A stretch of DNA of 64,000 nucleotides from Hermatobates lingyangjiaoensis (taxonomy: Eukaryota; Arthropoda; Insecta; Hemiptera; Hermatobatidae), in NCBI GenBank assembly GCA_026182355.1, contig JAPFBL010000363.1, forward strand, positions 186,001 through 250,000, given 5' to 3'. A program made the translations under genes and the position numbers. Below are positions 42,001 to 45,917 of this stretch, in pieces. The notes under the pieces were generated by a model. That model had not been told where the DNA came from and ran no database searches. It saw only the letters and a list, made by a program, of their open reading frames with translations. Positions within the stretch are counted from its first letter, which is position 1, and the number at the start of each line of letters is the position of its first letter.

Positions 42001-45000
42001 TAACTAACTATTGAGCATTACTGCAGGAGTTATATAACACTAAGGAGACTGTACGCACGTCTTCAGAGGCTCTCAAGGTGACCTTGGTGTTAGAATAGGG
42101 AATTTGTTTAAGAATTTGAACAAAGAAAGAGTTATTGAATGATATTCAATGAGACTTTGTATGGGTGGCGATAGGAAGGTGGCTGTGCAGGCTACAAACA
42201 AAATAATTATCATATGAGAATTCATACGCAAGCTCAGTTTATTTGATATTCCTAATCAGGGATTTACTAACACCATTGTGAAGTGTATGAACCAATAATA
42301 TGCCAAGTCTGAAGCATTAGGTACAATCAATTCAGGAGAAACAATAGGTCTCTACTATAAAGCATATGTGCACAAGCTATGTAAATAAGATGAACGAACT
42401 CTTTAAAAGATTATTCACACGAATGATTTCATAACGATAAACTGCGTCTTAGGATCTAGTGATAGAGCAAAAAGACACAGGACCTTCACATTTAAAACTG
42501 CTTTATAATCATGTCTAGATGGTGCGGAGAATTCACCAGATGCACCAATATACATGTAATATCCCGATCTGTAAAGACCAGCCAACACTGTAGATCGAAA
42601 TGACGACAAGCAGATAGTCAAGGCGTCACACCCTACACCTTACAGCAGGTTTCCCGAACAACCATACAAGGCAAGCACATAGTACAACCTTGTCGTGGGA
42701 AATGATGAGGAAAAATAAGTTTTCATATCTGAGAGCAGTACCATCGTCTCTGGAGGCTCTGTACATGCATTAGAGGGATGGTCTAAACCTGAACTCGATC
42801 TGATTTTCACCCGGCCCGAAATTTATAAAAATATCAAATTTACAATAATACGATTTAAAGATCAAGACAAACTTTGCATAAATTTATTCTTTCACTATTG
42901 TAATAACAATGGTTTACTAACTTTAACTTCCAGATTATAATTTTTGTTTTTGATTTTAAGAAACACTTAATTATGCATATATCCATATTAATCTTTTAAG
43001 TATTATCAGTATATATTTTGAAGAAATATTTTATTCCTTCAGATTATTATTTATTAATTTAGATACTAGAAATAGCTGCAATGTATAGCCCAAATAAAAA
43101 TAAGGTAGTATTTAATATAATTAAGATATTATATTATTATATTTTTGGAGAGGGTCTCCAACCGTATCTGATCCTGTGCGCTTGGTTTTCCCGCCTTATC
43201 TCTCCTGATTACGGTTTAACCAAAAATTAGAGACTGTAAGTTTGTGCTTTTAATTACTCTATGTTTATTTTTGTACACTGAACTATATATATAATTTTTA
43301 TAGCATTGTACTCTAATGATTCAACAATATTTACATTAATAATTAACCCTTATTTGTTTAGGATTCGGCGGGTGATTTGATATTGCCACCAGCAAAGATT
43401 GTAGCTGACCTCTTGTCCTGCATGCAAATCACCTTTGTAAAATCAATCTTCGCCTAAATACTTGACACTTCATCAGAACTTTTAGATTGAACATAGTAGT
43501 AATTACTACTGGTTACTTATTGTATTTTGAAAATAAAACTAGTATTTTTCTCCTTCATAATTATCTTGATGTTTTACCAACCTTGCTCATATTTATTATG
43601 ATTCTCGTTTATAATCAATGAGTAGCACTGAATATTTAAATAGACTATTTTAACTGAAAGTATTAAATCAAAGCTTGCAAAACTCTTTTAACACACTTAA
43701 TTTATTCCATGGTTAATTTTCGTTTAACGCATACTTGCAAATTGTGTTCTTCAAGACATAATTTCTCTATTGCTTAAAAAGAAACAAAGATTTTATTATA
43801 GTTTTTAAATTTTCTTAGTTTATAAGATGTCTATATTTACATTTACTCAAAATTGATTCAAACAGTATAATTTCTTTCAGTTTTTATAAATTTATTCAGT
43901 TTTTAATTTTGATAGTTGTTTTATACGTTTGTTCAAACCATTTAACTTTCATGTGGAGATTTCCAATGCTTATTTATATAAACTACCTTCATTTGAAAAC
44001 ATTATATTGAAAATAAGTTTCCTATACGGATTTATTATTTCAGAGTTTTCAATTTTTTATTTAAAAAAATATTTCTATGAATTTTCGACCAACTGGGATA
44101 TATTTGTGAGGACGTGAAAGGCCATGGTAGCCTGGTGGCTTGTATACTCGCCTCTGGGCTGGTAGATCCGGGGTTCGATGCTCGCTCTGACTCTCGTTTT
44201 ATTTACTCGTGAGTTAAAAACATCTGTACACATCATCTTTAGAAAGAATATTAAGCTGTCGGTTCTGAACTTTCTTGATGTAAGGTATTCGTTAAATTCG
44301 CTAATCTAAATACATTTGAGTTAGACAAAATTTAGGACTATCAATGTAGAATGTCCTTATTTGGTTTCAAAGGAGCTAATATTTCACTCTACGTGAGTTC
44401 TCTTTAAAGACGTCTAATATAACCTAACATAACCTCGCCTGTTAGGAGGTGGGGAACATGTAGCCAGGAACCGGTTAGGTTAGTTTAGGTTATGCTAGGT
44501 TAGGTTATGTTAGAATAGGTTAGGTTAGGTTGCAGTTGCAGTCCCACATGGTTACTCACATAGGCCGAACATTGTCCCTTTGTGATACCACACAATGAAT
44601 GTCGATTCTACATTGGGAGTCCTAAATTTTGCCTAACTCAAGTTCATTTCGAGTAGGTATTTTTAACAAGTACCTGACATCGTACAGGCTTGGAAGCGAC
44701 GGTTTATCGTCTTTTCCGAAGGATAACATGGCTATTGAAGTTAACGTTGAAAAATTTGAGGGCCAGAGTGGGTTTTGAACTCCGGACCTAACAGTCTAAA
44801 GACGAGCCTAACCTGGTCCCCCAGGAGTCGTTTACATTGCTTTGCATTCCAGCTTTATCACATTGTAGAATAGAATAAACTAAACCTCTGTTCACTGCTT
44901 CATATCCCACTGTCACGTCCGGAACTAATTTCAAAAACTAACTACCCTGACCACCTTCACAAGTTGATAAAAAAATACAATGACAAAAAAACAATAATTA

Positions 45001-45143
45001 TTAACTAGATTTTTTTGCTTTAAATATTGTAATAAGTGTTTTGCAATTACTCCATTGCATCTATTTCGTCTAAACTAATCACCAAATTACCAGAACCTGA
45101 GCAGGTGTTAAATGCCATCAATAAAAATTGCTATCCTCTTACA

Positions 45144-45196
<53 letters not shown>

Positions 45197-45877
45197 AAAT
45201 TGTATGCTTATTTTTAATTTCACAACTTTTCTACTGAGTCTCTTAATTCCTCTAATATACTTACTTTCTACATATACTTTATATATAAATACAGATTTCA
45301 CAATATACACGTGAAATAATAATAAACATCAAAACCACAAAAAAAAAAATAAGAAAAGAGGATGTCAGCTGATGGGATTTCAGCTGACTCAGCTGATAAC
45401 TCAGCTGACGAAGATCGCTTGTTATGGTTTAAAGATCTGGGGTTTTTTTTCTCATTTCTTATTGTGGTTTGGACGTTGATATATATATGGAATATATCAG
45501 TTTTAATAAAGTAAATCCAAACCATTAATATACAATTCGATTAAGTAGTGGATAAACTAATTATCCACTGTGAATTAGGTGGTAGCATTTGGTTCTCATT
45601 TTACCTTGGGCTTGTATTACGTCACGATGAGTGGGTCATTTAATGCTATGGTTATTAATTCAGTTACATGCTATTATCTTTTGCGCGTATTTTGACAAAA
45701 AGTTGTAGAGAAGAATTGTGACCTTGAAGTTGCCTATTCGGTCTGCGACAAGACCCGCCATGGGAGGCATGACGATGGCCACTAGAGGTGTCACTGCAGA
45801 CATGACAGCCGCTTCCTCCACGCTGATGCCCAGTTCTCGCATATGGATCGTCAAGTAGGGATAGAGGACGAATAGCG
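5409..45877 (-). CDS. MFSD6 / MFS_1-like family transporter, 12 visible exons (start exon missing)
   Basis: Twelve minus-strand exons with AG/GT borders and matching phases sum to 2102 bases: 2 bases completing a split codon, 699 codons and a stop. The protein starts inside transmembrane helix 1, then has helix 2 with a VADRIGNFK loop (MFS motif A-like) and helix 3. A roughly 200-residue loop with several N-glycosylation sequons follows, then helix 4, the YGLQRMYATIGG segment before helix 5, helices 6-12 and a charged tail. This order, with the long loop between helices 3 and 4, matches MFSD6-type proteins. Family members are multi-pass membrane proteins, mostly orphan transporters, so substrate and membrane location are unknown here. 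A start codon and perhaps 20-60 residues are missing. The gene spans over 40 kb because its introns are loaded with retroelements. Confidence 0.9.
5907..6215 (+). repeat. tRNA-headed SINE, copy 1
   Basis: The head resembles a tRNA: A-box-like TTAGCCCAGTGGC near 5916 and a degraded B box near 5950. The body is shared with the other copies (TTAAGCC..TGTACAATGTTAGATACCCGTTAAA, then TAGGACTC..GTAGAATGTTCA). The tail contains CCTAACCTAA, like the telomere pentamer. Minus-strand open frames here are shadows. Not a functional tRNA gene: the stems do not close. Confidence 0.75.
6640..6815 (+). repeat. PLE-like end hairpin, family D, with (AT)n
   Basis: A block with AAAAATTAGAGACCGTAAG followed by GTGTTTATCATTTATT and an (AT)n tract at about 6762-6810. 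The same block occurs near 7510-7650, 39365-39520 and 43150-43300. The link to PLEs rests on the shared habit of ending in (AT)n and on a TCATCAGGA motif upstream. Confidence 0.4.
7510..7650 (+). repeat. PLE-like end hairpin, family D, copy 2
   Basis: Contains CATCATCAGGA and AAAAATTAGAGACTGTATG as in the copy at 6.7 kb. Diverged; no coding. Confidence 0.35.
7768..8262. mobile_element. non-autonomous DNA element with CAGTGGCG ends
   Basis: The ends are CAGTGGCGTCG at 7768 and CTACGCCACTG ending at 8262, an inverted pair. Inside there is a run of G near 7790 and an AT-rich interior matching 31850-32425. No transposase frame. The target duplication is not clear, so the superfamily is left open. 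Confidence 0.6.
8520..8671 (-). CDS. transporter visible exon 11 (helices 11-12)
   Basis: Acceptor ATCTGACAG|GACGAG, donor GAGGAG|gtaatc. It encodes RGAGSLAGGYLMKAVGTRP, helix 12 (IFSAVTLITGIVYFLFN) and the start of the cytosolic tail. A frame that begins at an internal ATG (8636) and reads on past 8520 mixes exon and intron. Confidence 0.9.
8740..8930. repeat. PLE-like end, family C, inverted dimer
   Basis: Both arms carry AATCAATGATCAAACCACAAT..GAAATGGGAAAA and the CAACCGTAACAAG block, head to head with a centre near 8850, and (AT)n on both sides. Read outward, each arm holds a decayed hammerhead-like core. This is one of about ten family C copies in the window. Confidence 0.6.
8957..9066 (+). 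repeat. PLE-like end, family E, partial
   Basis: CTGATGA at 8990-8996, a GA..ATATC stem, then GAAGTATAGTAGTAAG: the same layout as the copy at 19.7-19.86 kb. (AT)n on both sides. Confidence 0.45.
9105..9445. repeat. PLE-like end, family B, palindrome
   Basis: Inverted dimer centred near 9290. Each arm contains a GCCTTTGAAAAAGG-type hairpin or its complement and ends in AACTGA..GTC close to (AT)n. The same family forms the 3' end of the PLE at 52-53.5 kb, which is what ties it to PLEs. Confidence 0.6.
9474..9902. repeat. PLE-like end, family A, near-perfect palindrome
   Basis: Two arms of about 214 bp (9474-9687, 9689-9902) mirror around 9688, where TTACATTACAA meets TTGTAATGTAA. The outer ends lie close to (AT)n. 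Each arm contains one hammerhead-like hairpin; the right one is intact, the left has mutated stem pairs. Confidence 0.8.
9799..9836 (+). ncRNA. hammerhead-ribozyme-like motif (type I layout)
   Basis: Stem I GCC (9799-9801) pairs with GGC (9834-9836). Core CTGAGGA at 9802-9808; stem II GTCTT (9810-9814) pairs with AAGAC (9821-9825); GAAA at 9826-9829; a two-pair stem III ends in GTT, giving a legal NUH site. One extra T sits between the core and stem II, unlike textbook hammerheads, so activity is uncertain. Confidence 0.55.
9933..10110. repeat. PLE-like end, family B, copy
   Basis: Begins after (AT)n with ATTCAATAATATATC and has CAATTTTCTAGGTTC, then a decayed GACGTTTCAGTTTTATT hairpin half. 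Matches 38133-38418. Confidence 0.5.
10111..11228. other. intron sequence without recognised feature
   Basis: AT-rich intron between transporter exons 10 and 11. No open frame or repeat family recognised. Confidence 0.5.
11229..11396 (-). CDS. transporter visible exon 10 (helices 10-11)
   Basis: Acceptor TTTTTTGCAG|GATATT, donor GTGG|gtaagc. It encodes the Tyr-Ser-Leu-Ile end of helix 9, helix 10 (MCLIFEAMESVTSSLAFTAA), a Ser/Thr loop and IQGLIGGIYYGVG leading into helix 11. 55 codons plus split codons; no long ORF exists, so simple ORF calling misses it. Confidence 0.9.
11397..14226. other. intron sequence, mostly featureless
   Basis: AT-rich first half of the intron between exons 9 and 10. 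A small family B remnant (TATAGACCGTAAAG..AATGAGAGTTTAATTTGAA) lies at about 12340-12475. Nothing else recognised. Confidence 0.5.
14227..14475 (-). pseudogene. LINE reverse-transcriptase C-terminal fragment
   Basis: The minus frame encodes about 79 residues ending KLKTHIDIISKNTDKMLGFYF. This resembles the stretch after the RT palm in Jockey/CR1/I-type LINEs (pattern DLGV..F..HI..I..KA..MLGFI.R). No active site is present, so it is a fragment. Confidence 0.55.
14500..14790 (+). pseudogene. inverted second copy of the same LINE fragment
   Basis: The plus strand encodes a related, frameshifted version: SCNFTNTFGIRNFWCHF, then after a shift near 14709 a KILGFIFKN stretch. With 14227-14475 it forms a diverged head-to-head pair whose inner arms include GTGCACA..ACTGTGAAATAATTAC and its complement. 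Confidence 0.5.
14950..15440 (-). pseudogene. decayed LINE-like region, possible RNase H remnant
   Basis: Read on the minus strand, broken frames give ITAELSRSLLSKEPS and later PLSHGDKGQCNGQLI, which resembles the W.PSHVGI.GNE..D stretch of LINE RNase H domains. Several stops intervene. It is more GC-rich than its surroundings. Judgement by eye only. Confidence 0.35.
15441..16316. other. intron sequence without recognised feature
   Basis: AT-rich remainder of the intron upstream of exon 9. Confidence 0.45.
16317..16520 (-). CDS. transporter visible exon 9 (helices 7-9)
   Basis: Acceptor GTTTTTTTCAG|GCACTG, donor ATGG|gtaagc. It encodes GTAWGYIESFLFWLLQDLGA, helix 8 (MGITITVGGIAGLPLLVMSG), the PIIDKIGH loop and helix 9 (VLFIGFIFYAIRLM). 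The W-Y-FLFW pattern is typical of this family's C-terminal half. Confidence 0.92.
16685..16880 (-). mobile_element. PLE pseudo-LTR: hammerhead plus ORF N-terminus
   Basis: On the minus strand a hammerhead-like hairpin (16844-16880) is followed 44 bases later by ATG (16800). About 38 codons follow (MSLGQLLHEITPYQRNLIRK, then a KKVVNAE motif) before the frame fades into a TTATTA repeat. The same N-terminal pattern (MSL...L..R.L.RKLE..SKK.VNAE) occurs at 34.6, 41.7, 47.8 and 54.3 kb. Confidence 0.7.
16844..16880 (-). ncRNA. hammerhead-ribozyme-like motif
   Basis: On the minus strand: stem I TAC (16880-16878) pairs with GTA (16846-16844). Core CTGATGA; a six-pair stem II GATTTC/GAAATC; GAAA at 16854-16851; then GCTT, giving a two-pair stem III and a CTT cleavage triplet. 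One extra T lies between the core and stem II. This is among the best conserved examples in the window. Confidence 0.6.
17058..17116. repeat. short hairpin
   Basis: GTCCAAATTAATAACAT at 17059-17075 is repeated inverted at 17099-17115 with a 23-base loop. Probably a MITE relic. Confidence 0.5.
17175..17338 (-). CDS. transporter visible exon 8 (helices 6-7)
   Basis: Acceptor TTTGTTTCAG|GCCAGC, donor CTGG|gtaaat. It encodes helix 6 (AFYLYAALKLVSAVLMLKI), a loop with NLEFKAPATN, and the start of helix 7 (IVALLATCFIL). 54 full codons plus one split base at each end. Confidence 0.9.
17762..18072. repeat. tRNA-headed SINE with a second inverted head
   Basis: Starts GGGGCCAGACTAGCACAACGG with a tRNA-like head, runs through the SINE body (CGTCCTTCGGAGATGTTGTTAAG, TAGGACTCCCACTGTAGAAT) and ends with a diverged head in reverse (TACCCTGGCCCC). 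It therefore looks like a SINE truncated by, or joined to, an inverted copy. Confidence 0.7.
18531..19562 (-). mobile_element. PLE 3' fragment (GIY-YIG) flanked by inverted pseudo-LTRs
   Basis: Inverted arms of about 133 bp (18531-18667 and 19428-19562; start CTTTACTTATGTCGTTTAAT read on the minus strand at the left arm) enclose about 760 bp. The minus strand between them encodes a broken GIY-YIG endonuclease: VLYIGQTSQYLKNKI at about 19420-19376, then KILEYEKHTKKRNLKEMIN. Canonical YIG is kept, but frameshifts break it. Each arm has a hairpin with GCC..GGC stem I and GAAACGTC, but a decayed hammerhead core. The right end lies about 30 bp from an (AT)n tract and the left runs into an AT-rich TATA tract. 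Confidence 0.7.
19645..19860. repeat. PLE-like end, family E, palindrome
   Basis: Two arms of 104 bp (19645-19748, 19757-19860) around an 8-base centre, nearly identical, with GGCGACTC/GAGTCGCC at the middle. The right arm runs into (AT)n. Each arm holds one hammerhead-like hairpin. GC-rich compared with its surroundings. Confidence 0.8.
19680..19716 (-). ncRNA. hammerhead-ribozyme-like motif
   Basis: Minus strand: CTGATGA (19710-19704), one spacer base, stem II GAC/GTC around GATG, GAAA (19692-19689), then TATA giving a possible ATA cleavage triplet. The mirror copy at about 19795-19816 has GAAG instead of GAAA and is presumably dead. Confidence 0.5.
19861..21588. other. intron sequence, little recognised
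   Basis: AT-rich. 20278-20310 contains CACCCGGGCAAAGCTTGGATGAGCTGA, the reverse of the CTAGCTGATCTACCCGG motif at 58255 and 60598: an unclassified interspersed repeat, perhaps a LINE or SINE 3' end. Confidence 0.4.
21589..21733 (-). CDS. transporter visible exon 7 (YGLQRMYATIGG, helix 5)
   Basis: Acceptor TGACTCACAG|GTGC, donor TTTTAG|gtaaat. It encodes ATIAILREHKADYGLQRMY, then TIGGMISSPLSGWLIDYA and GYTDF. The R..YGLQR segment followed by a glycine-rich helix is the best family signature in this window. Phase 2 in, phase 2 out. Confidence 0.92.
21823..22130 (+). repeat. tRNA-headed SINE, best tRNA-like head
   Basis: Shows a near-canonical A box (TAGCTCAGTGGC, near 21829) and B box (GGGGTTCGATACCC, near 21880), the internal RNA polymerase III promoter elements. 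The body is as in the other copies, and it ends in a poly(A)-like run (AAAAAAAATAAAAAAAAA) near 22110-22133. The open frame at 21924-22121 is a shadow. Confidence 0.8.
22340..24058. repeat. 26-bp minisatellite array with degenerate flanks
   Basis: About 55 copies of a 26-base unit (CTACACTACGTCTCATCTCR, then AATACT) fill 22504-23936. CT-rich degraded relatives extend on both sides. Variants are few: CGAA/CAAA/CCGAA, CTCTAC/CTATAC/CGCTAC, TACGTC/TATGTC. An 11-unit block recurs exactly at a 286-base offset (22975 and 23261). The unit has no stop in any plus frame, so long open frames here are not genes. It lies in the intron between transporter exons 6 and 7. Confidence 0.95.
24080..24300 (-). 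pseudogene. two decayed copies of the 3' end of transporter exon 6
   Basis: 24080-24185 aligns with 24349-24460: CTGACCTTCAA, ATCATTCCAAC, TCCTTAATAACTTTCTT. On the minus strand it encodes IRILVGMILRITFDMLK versus IRVLVGMISGTSFAMFE in the real exon, with its donor (AAG|gtcagt) kept, but a stop and frameshift upstream. A shorter copy lies at 24231-24300. No acceptor is visible for either. Confidence 0.75.
24353..24581 (-). CDS. transporter visible exon 6 (helix 4)
   Basis: Acceptor TTTTTTAG|GAACAC, donor GAAG|gtcagt. It has 76 codons plus one base: a Cys-containing cytosolic or loop stretch, then helix 4 (SLTFWMYLAIRVLVGMISG) ending FAMFE. The 3' part of this exon, with its donor, exists in two decayed downstream copies (24080-24300), so the region was tandemly duplicated. 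Confidence 0.87.
24655..24937 (-). CDS. transporter visible exon 5 (glycosylated loop)
   Basis: Acceptor TTTGTTTTAG|G, donor AAT|gtatgt. One base completes a Lys codon, then 94 codons. It has sequons NSS and NET, several cysteines and no membrane span. This is the least conserved-looking part of the protein. It is separated from the next exon by only 73 bases. Confidence 0.82.
25125..25750. repeat. degenerate TAG trinucleotide tract
   Basis: About 620 bases of GTAGTAGTAATAGTAACGCAG-type repeats. The minus-strand open frames through it (Leu/Thr/Tyr-rich) are repeat artefacts. Confidence 0.9.
25751..27399. other. intron sequence without recognised feature
   Basis: Part of the intron between exons 4 and 5. 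Nothing recognised on either strand. Confidence 0.45.
27400..27830 (+). repeat. interspersed repeat R1, copy 2
   Basis: Inverted relative of 3780-4200 (GAATGGATTGG, CTGTAGCAACTAGGTATTG, TTGTTTATTTGTTTGT). Non-coding. Confidence 0.5.
28092..28195 (-). CDS. transporter visible exon 4 (glycosylated loop)
   Basis: Acceptor after a T run (TTTTTCAG|GCTGAT), donor AA|gtaaga. It has 34 codons plus two bases, encoding ADLGRAEQRT ... EIHNY with NFS and NHT sequons. Phase fits both neighbours. Too short for a 60-codon ORF cut-off; found by joining phases. Confidence 0.8.
28735..28790 (+). repeat. family E-like hairpin remnant
   Basis: CTGATGATGATGCATTC followed by GAAATAAGTAGTGA: hammerhead-like core with only a two-pair stem II. 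A similar one is at 8381-8420 (CTGATAATGATGCAGTC). Confidence 0.35.
28955..29100 (+). repeat. conserved coding-like repeat X, copy 1
   Basis: ACTTGGACTGTGAAAC...GGTGACAGGAAGAC recurs at 42100-42200 and 57170-57250 with third-base-like differences. One plus frame reads KNLDCETIIEAEVVGISV. Not recognised; possibly part of a PLE. Confidence 0.4.
29100..29165 (-). pseudogene. RT active-site fragment (FIDD) of a PLE
   Basis: The minus strand encodes IPLFYIRFIDDIFL then a stop. The [YF]xDD core of PLE-type reverse transcriptases is visible, but only about 20 residues remain. It abuts an ATATAT run and the PLE N-terminal palindrome to its right. Confidence 0.45.
29172..29455. mobile_element. PLE N-terminal module, inverted dimer
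   Basis: Centre at 29286-29290 (CACTTAATTAACAT mirrored). Left arm (minus) and right arm (plus) both encode LINI.QRLDEGKKKVFRNL followed by KYGQLFNEI. The right arm continues CLNEGLLPNFTNIY and passes into (AT)n at about 29450; the left stops earlier at ATATAT. Same module as at 16.7, 34.6, 49, 54 and 57 kb. Confidence 0.7.
29488..29551 (+). repeat. family C end, 3' half
   Basis: CGGTTGAAAGATCTTAGTC then CATTTCATATTGTGGTTTGATC before ATATAT. Lacks the 5' half of the hairpin. Confidence 0.5.
29683..29813 (-). CDS. transporter visible exon 3 (loop)
   Basis: Acceptor GATTTCAG|GGAAG, donor TAT|gtaagc. Two bases finish a Gly codon, then 43 codons (KLLLDLAGEEP ... LLHPY). It carries four cysteines and an NGT sequon, as expected for a loop outside the membrane. 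The intron upstream is over 11 kb and holds many inserted elements. Confidence 0.85.
29820..30560. other. AT-only-like intron tract
   Basis: 30040-30400 is almost pure A/T with irregular TATAAT repeats. No features. Confidence 0.6.
30570..30750 (+). repeat. family C end, diverged copy
   Basis: CTCTGATGATGACCACTTGTTACCG followed by AAAGATCATAG and TTGAACGT: the family C hairpin with GAAA changed to TAAA. Confidence 0.45.
31850..32425. mobile_element. second copy of the CAGTGGCG element, interrupted
   Basis: 31870-32160 and 32340-32425 align with the interior of 7768-8262 (TTTAAGGTCGTAACTG, AAATTAAAAATAAATTTATTTTAAATTTTTC, TGTAATTCCATGAAAATAAA). The terminal repeats have decayed. A palindrome has inserted between the halves. 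Confidence 0.55.
32165..32335. repeat. palindrome nested in the DNA element
   Basis: AAACTAGTCCTTTCGC mirrors GCGAAAGGACTAGTTT around CGAAACGTCA. The outer parts are T and A runs with TGATGTA/TACATCA. It resembles the centre of a PLE-end inverted dimer (GAAACGTC). Confidence 0.5.
33190..33245 (-). repeat. family C end fragment
   Basis: CTAAGATCTTCTAATCGTAAGAAGCGGTCTTCGTCAGAGT: on the minus strand a CTGACGA core, stem II and a degenerate GAA. Confidence 0.45.
33439..34314 (+). pseudogene. Penelope-like element ORF fragment: RT end plus GIY-YIG endonuclease
   Basis: Open frame of 291 codons entered directly from (AT)n at 33438, so the 5' part is missing. It starts in the RT domain (NGQLPFLDVLV, then FTTEVYRKP), has the RT thumb/connector, then a GIY-YIG domain at residues about 183-265 (IYEYKC...C...KYIGLTTTKLSRRL...H). 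Arg and the EALYI glutamate are kept, and it ends after PSLNIQ. Full PLEs have an upstream RT with a YxDD site; none remains here. No internal stops, so the insertion is fairly young. Downstream lie its 3'UTR, a hammerhead-like motif and an ORF N-terminus. Confidence 0.85.
34484..34519 (+). ncRNA. hammerhead-ribozyme-like motif of a PLE
   Basis: Stem I TAC (34484-34486) with GTG (34517-34519, last pair G-U). CTGATGA 34487-34493; stem II GGCT (34495-34498) with AGCC (34505-34508); GAAA 34509-34512; GCTT makes a two-pair stem III and a CTT cleavage triplet. An extra T follows the core. It sits 170 bases after the PLE stop and 65 bases before the next ORF start. Confidence 0.65.
34585..34746 (+). 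pseudogene. PLE ORF N-terminus (pseudo-LTR part)
   Basis: ATG at 34585 begins MSLPELPWKIPQSYRKLVRK, followed by SKKLVNAEAA and ends LLPSYTNI at AATATATTTACA, after which the reading frame runs into unrelated CA-rich DNA. So a PLE start follows a PLE end in the same copy, as expected for a pseudo-LTR. Confidence 0.7.
34760..36975. other. intron sequence, no gene
   Basis: CA-rich low-complexity patches (ACACATA, GCACACATA) up to about 35010, then AT-rich DNA with nothing recognised. Confidence 0.45.
37436..37715 (+). repeat. tRNA-headed SINE copy
   Basis: Head GAGCCAGGGTAGCCTATGGGC, body CATCCCAAGGAGAGACGTACAG..TACACAATGTTAAGTACTTG and TAGAACTCCCAATATAGAATG. The B box is degraded. Confidence 0.65.
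38062..38131. repeat. (CA)n-(TA)n microsatellite
   Basis: ACACAC run to about 38111, then ATATAT to about 38131, next to a family B copy. The minus-strand Val/Cys/Tyr frame through it is an artefact. Confidence 0.9.
38133..38418. repeat. family B PLE-like palindrome
   Basis: Left half: TATCGACCGTTTGATAGAATAGG, then CAATTTTCTAGGATAAAAAATC and the AACGTTCCGGTTTTATTTAAAA hairpin. The right half keeps only TTGGCAATGAGAGTTTAATTTG..GAGTCCCGATAA. (AT)n at both ends. Confidence 0.6.
38462..38650. repeat. family C inverted dimer between long (AT)n tracts
   Basis: TGATCAAACCACAATATGAAATG on the left and TTTTTATTGTGTTTTGAAC on the right, with CGTAAAAAGCGGTCTTCG and GAAGACCGTTTGTTACGGG between. (AT)n at 38417-38458 and 38649-38702. 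Confidence 0.6.
38705..38990. repeat. family C inverted dimer, longer spacer
   Basis: Same arms as the neighbour, with an AT-rich spacer of about 110 bases. (AT)n follows at 39010-39052. Confidence 0.5.
39365..39520 (+). repeat. family D copy
   Basis: GGGTCTTCAACCGTCTCTG..GAGCTTGGTTTCCC, then CCGAAAATTAGAAACTGAAAG. Matches 43150-43300. Confidence 0.45.
39770..40575 (-). repeat. tRNA-headed SINE (minus), split by a hAT element
   Basis: 40386-40575 holds the body and the reversed head (GAGGGCAAGAGTGGGCATCG near 40497). 39770-39903 holds the rest of the body (AGGAGTCCTTAATTCTGCCTAACTCA). The two halves join perfectly once 39904-40386 is removed. Confidence 0.75.
39904..40378. mobile_element. 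non-autonomous hAT-type DNA transposon
   Basis: Terminal inverted repeats CAGTGTTTCCCAAA at 39904 and its exact complement ending at 40378, flanked by the 8-base duplication ATTTAGAG (39896-39903 and 40379-40386). 8-base duplications and CAG..CTG ends are typical of hAT. 475 bp, no transposase. The frame at 40258-40539 crosses its border and is not a gene. Confidence 0.88.
40823..41137 (+). pseudogene. LINE ORF2 C-terminal fragment
   Basis: Plus frame with ILNRLRIGHTRVTHSYLL and a CPKC..H..C zinc-knuckle-like motif (C-x2-C-x7-H-x4-C) near residues 48-66. This is the usual C-terminus of Jockey/I-group non-LTR retrotransposons after RNase H. The stop at 41137 is followed by an A-rich tail (41205-41219). 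5'-truncated; lies antisense in a transporter intron, just downstream of exon 2. Confidence 0.8.
41270..41393 (-). CDS. transporter visible exon 2 (helix 3)
   Basis: Acceptor CTTCCCAG before ATGATACTG and donor CAATCAG|gtacaa. It enters in phase 0 and leaves one base. It encodes helix 3 (ILSALSALGGGAALLLLLVP) and the start of the large loop. A Ser/Asp-rich minus-strand frame running in from 41435 is intron read-through. Confidence 0.88.
41612..41773 (-). pseudogene. PLE ORF N-terminus (minus), close relative of 47740
   Basis: Minus ATG at 41773: MLLGQLLF, a stop, then MNPVSRKLVRRIESLSLKIV and VHFNDTCLKDNLLPIYAN before ACATGTATATA. Almost the same DNA as 47740-47890, so the two are recent copies of one subfamily. 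Confidence 0.7.
42050..42240 (+). repeat. conserved coding-like repeat X, copy 2
   Basis: TTCAGAGGCTCTCAAGGTGACC followed by AATTTGAAC..GGTGGCGATAGGAAGGTGGC. Shares both blocks with 57120-57250. Function not recognised. Confidence 0.4.
42241..43149. other. intron sequence, unrecognised
   Basis: Moderately complex DNA at 42400-42800, then AT-rich. No family recognised. Confidence 0.4.
43150..43300 (+). repeat. family D copy
   Basis: GGGTCTCCAACCGTATCTGATCC, CCAAAAATTAGAGACTGTAAG and an ATATAT end. Confidence 0.45.
44120..44822. repeat. two SINEs tail to tail with a TTAGG-type centre
   Basis: A plus SINE (head at 44120-44200; TGGTAGCCTGGTGGC and GGGGTTCGATGC) faces a minus SINE (head at 44760-44822). 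Between the tails, 44405-44540 holds CCTAACATAACCT on the left and TTAGGTTAGGTTATG on the right. Confidence 0.75.
44405..44540. repeat. interstitial telomere-type (CCTAA)/(TTAGG) repeats
   Basis: Degenerate TTAGG pentamers, e.g. GGTTAGGTTAGGTT near 44518-44531, with the complementary strand motif AACCTAACATAACC at about 44422. TTAGG is the ancestral arthropod telomere unit. Confidence 0.6.
45146..45193. repeat. (AT)n microsatellite
   Basis: About 24 AT units. The plus open frame through it (Ile-Tyr) is an artefact. Confidence 0.9.
45293..45482. repeat. family C inverted dimer
   Basis: CACGTGAAATAATAATAAACATC..AACCACA on the left, TTATTGTGGTTTGGACGTTG on the right. The middle has four diverged CAGCTGA repeats (45367-45408). 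Confidence 0.55.
45723..45877 (-). CDS. transporter visible exon 1 (helices 1-2)
   Basis: The acceptor is a T-rich tract then GTTGCAG ending at 45878; the donor after AAG is gtcaca. The exon brings two bases of a split codon and 51 codons. It encodes the end of helix 1 (LFVLYPYLTI), a short HMRELGIS loop, helix 2 (AVMSAVTPLVAIVMPP) and the GLVADRIGNFK motif. A minus-strand ATG at the intron border is intronic, not the start, because it would begin with the polypyrimidine tract. Confidence 0.9.
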
Positions 45878-45917
45878 CTGCAACAAAAAAAAACAATTAG
45901 TTATGATCCGTCTAATA

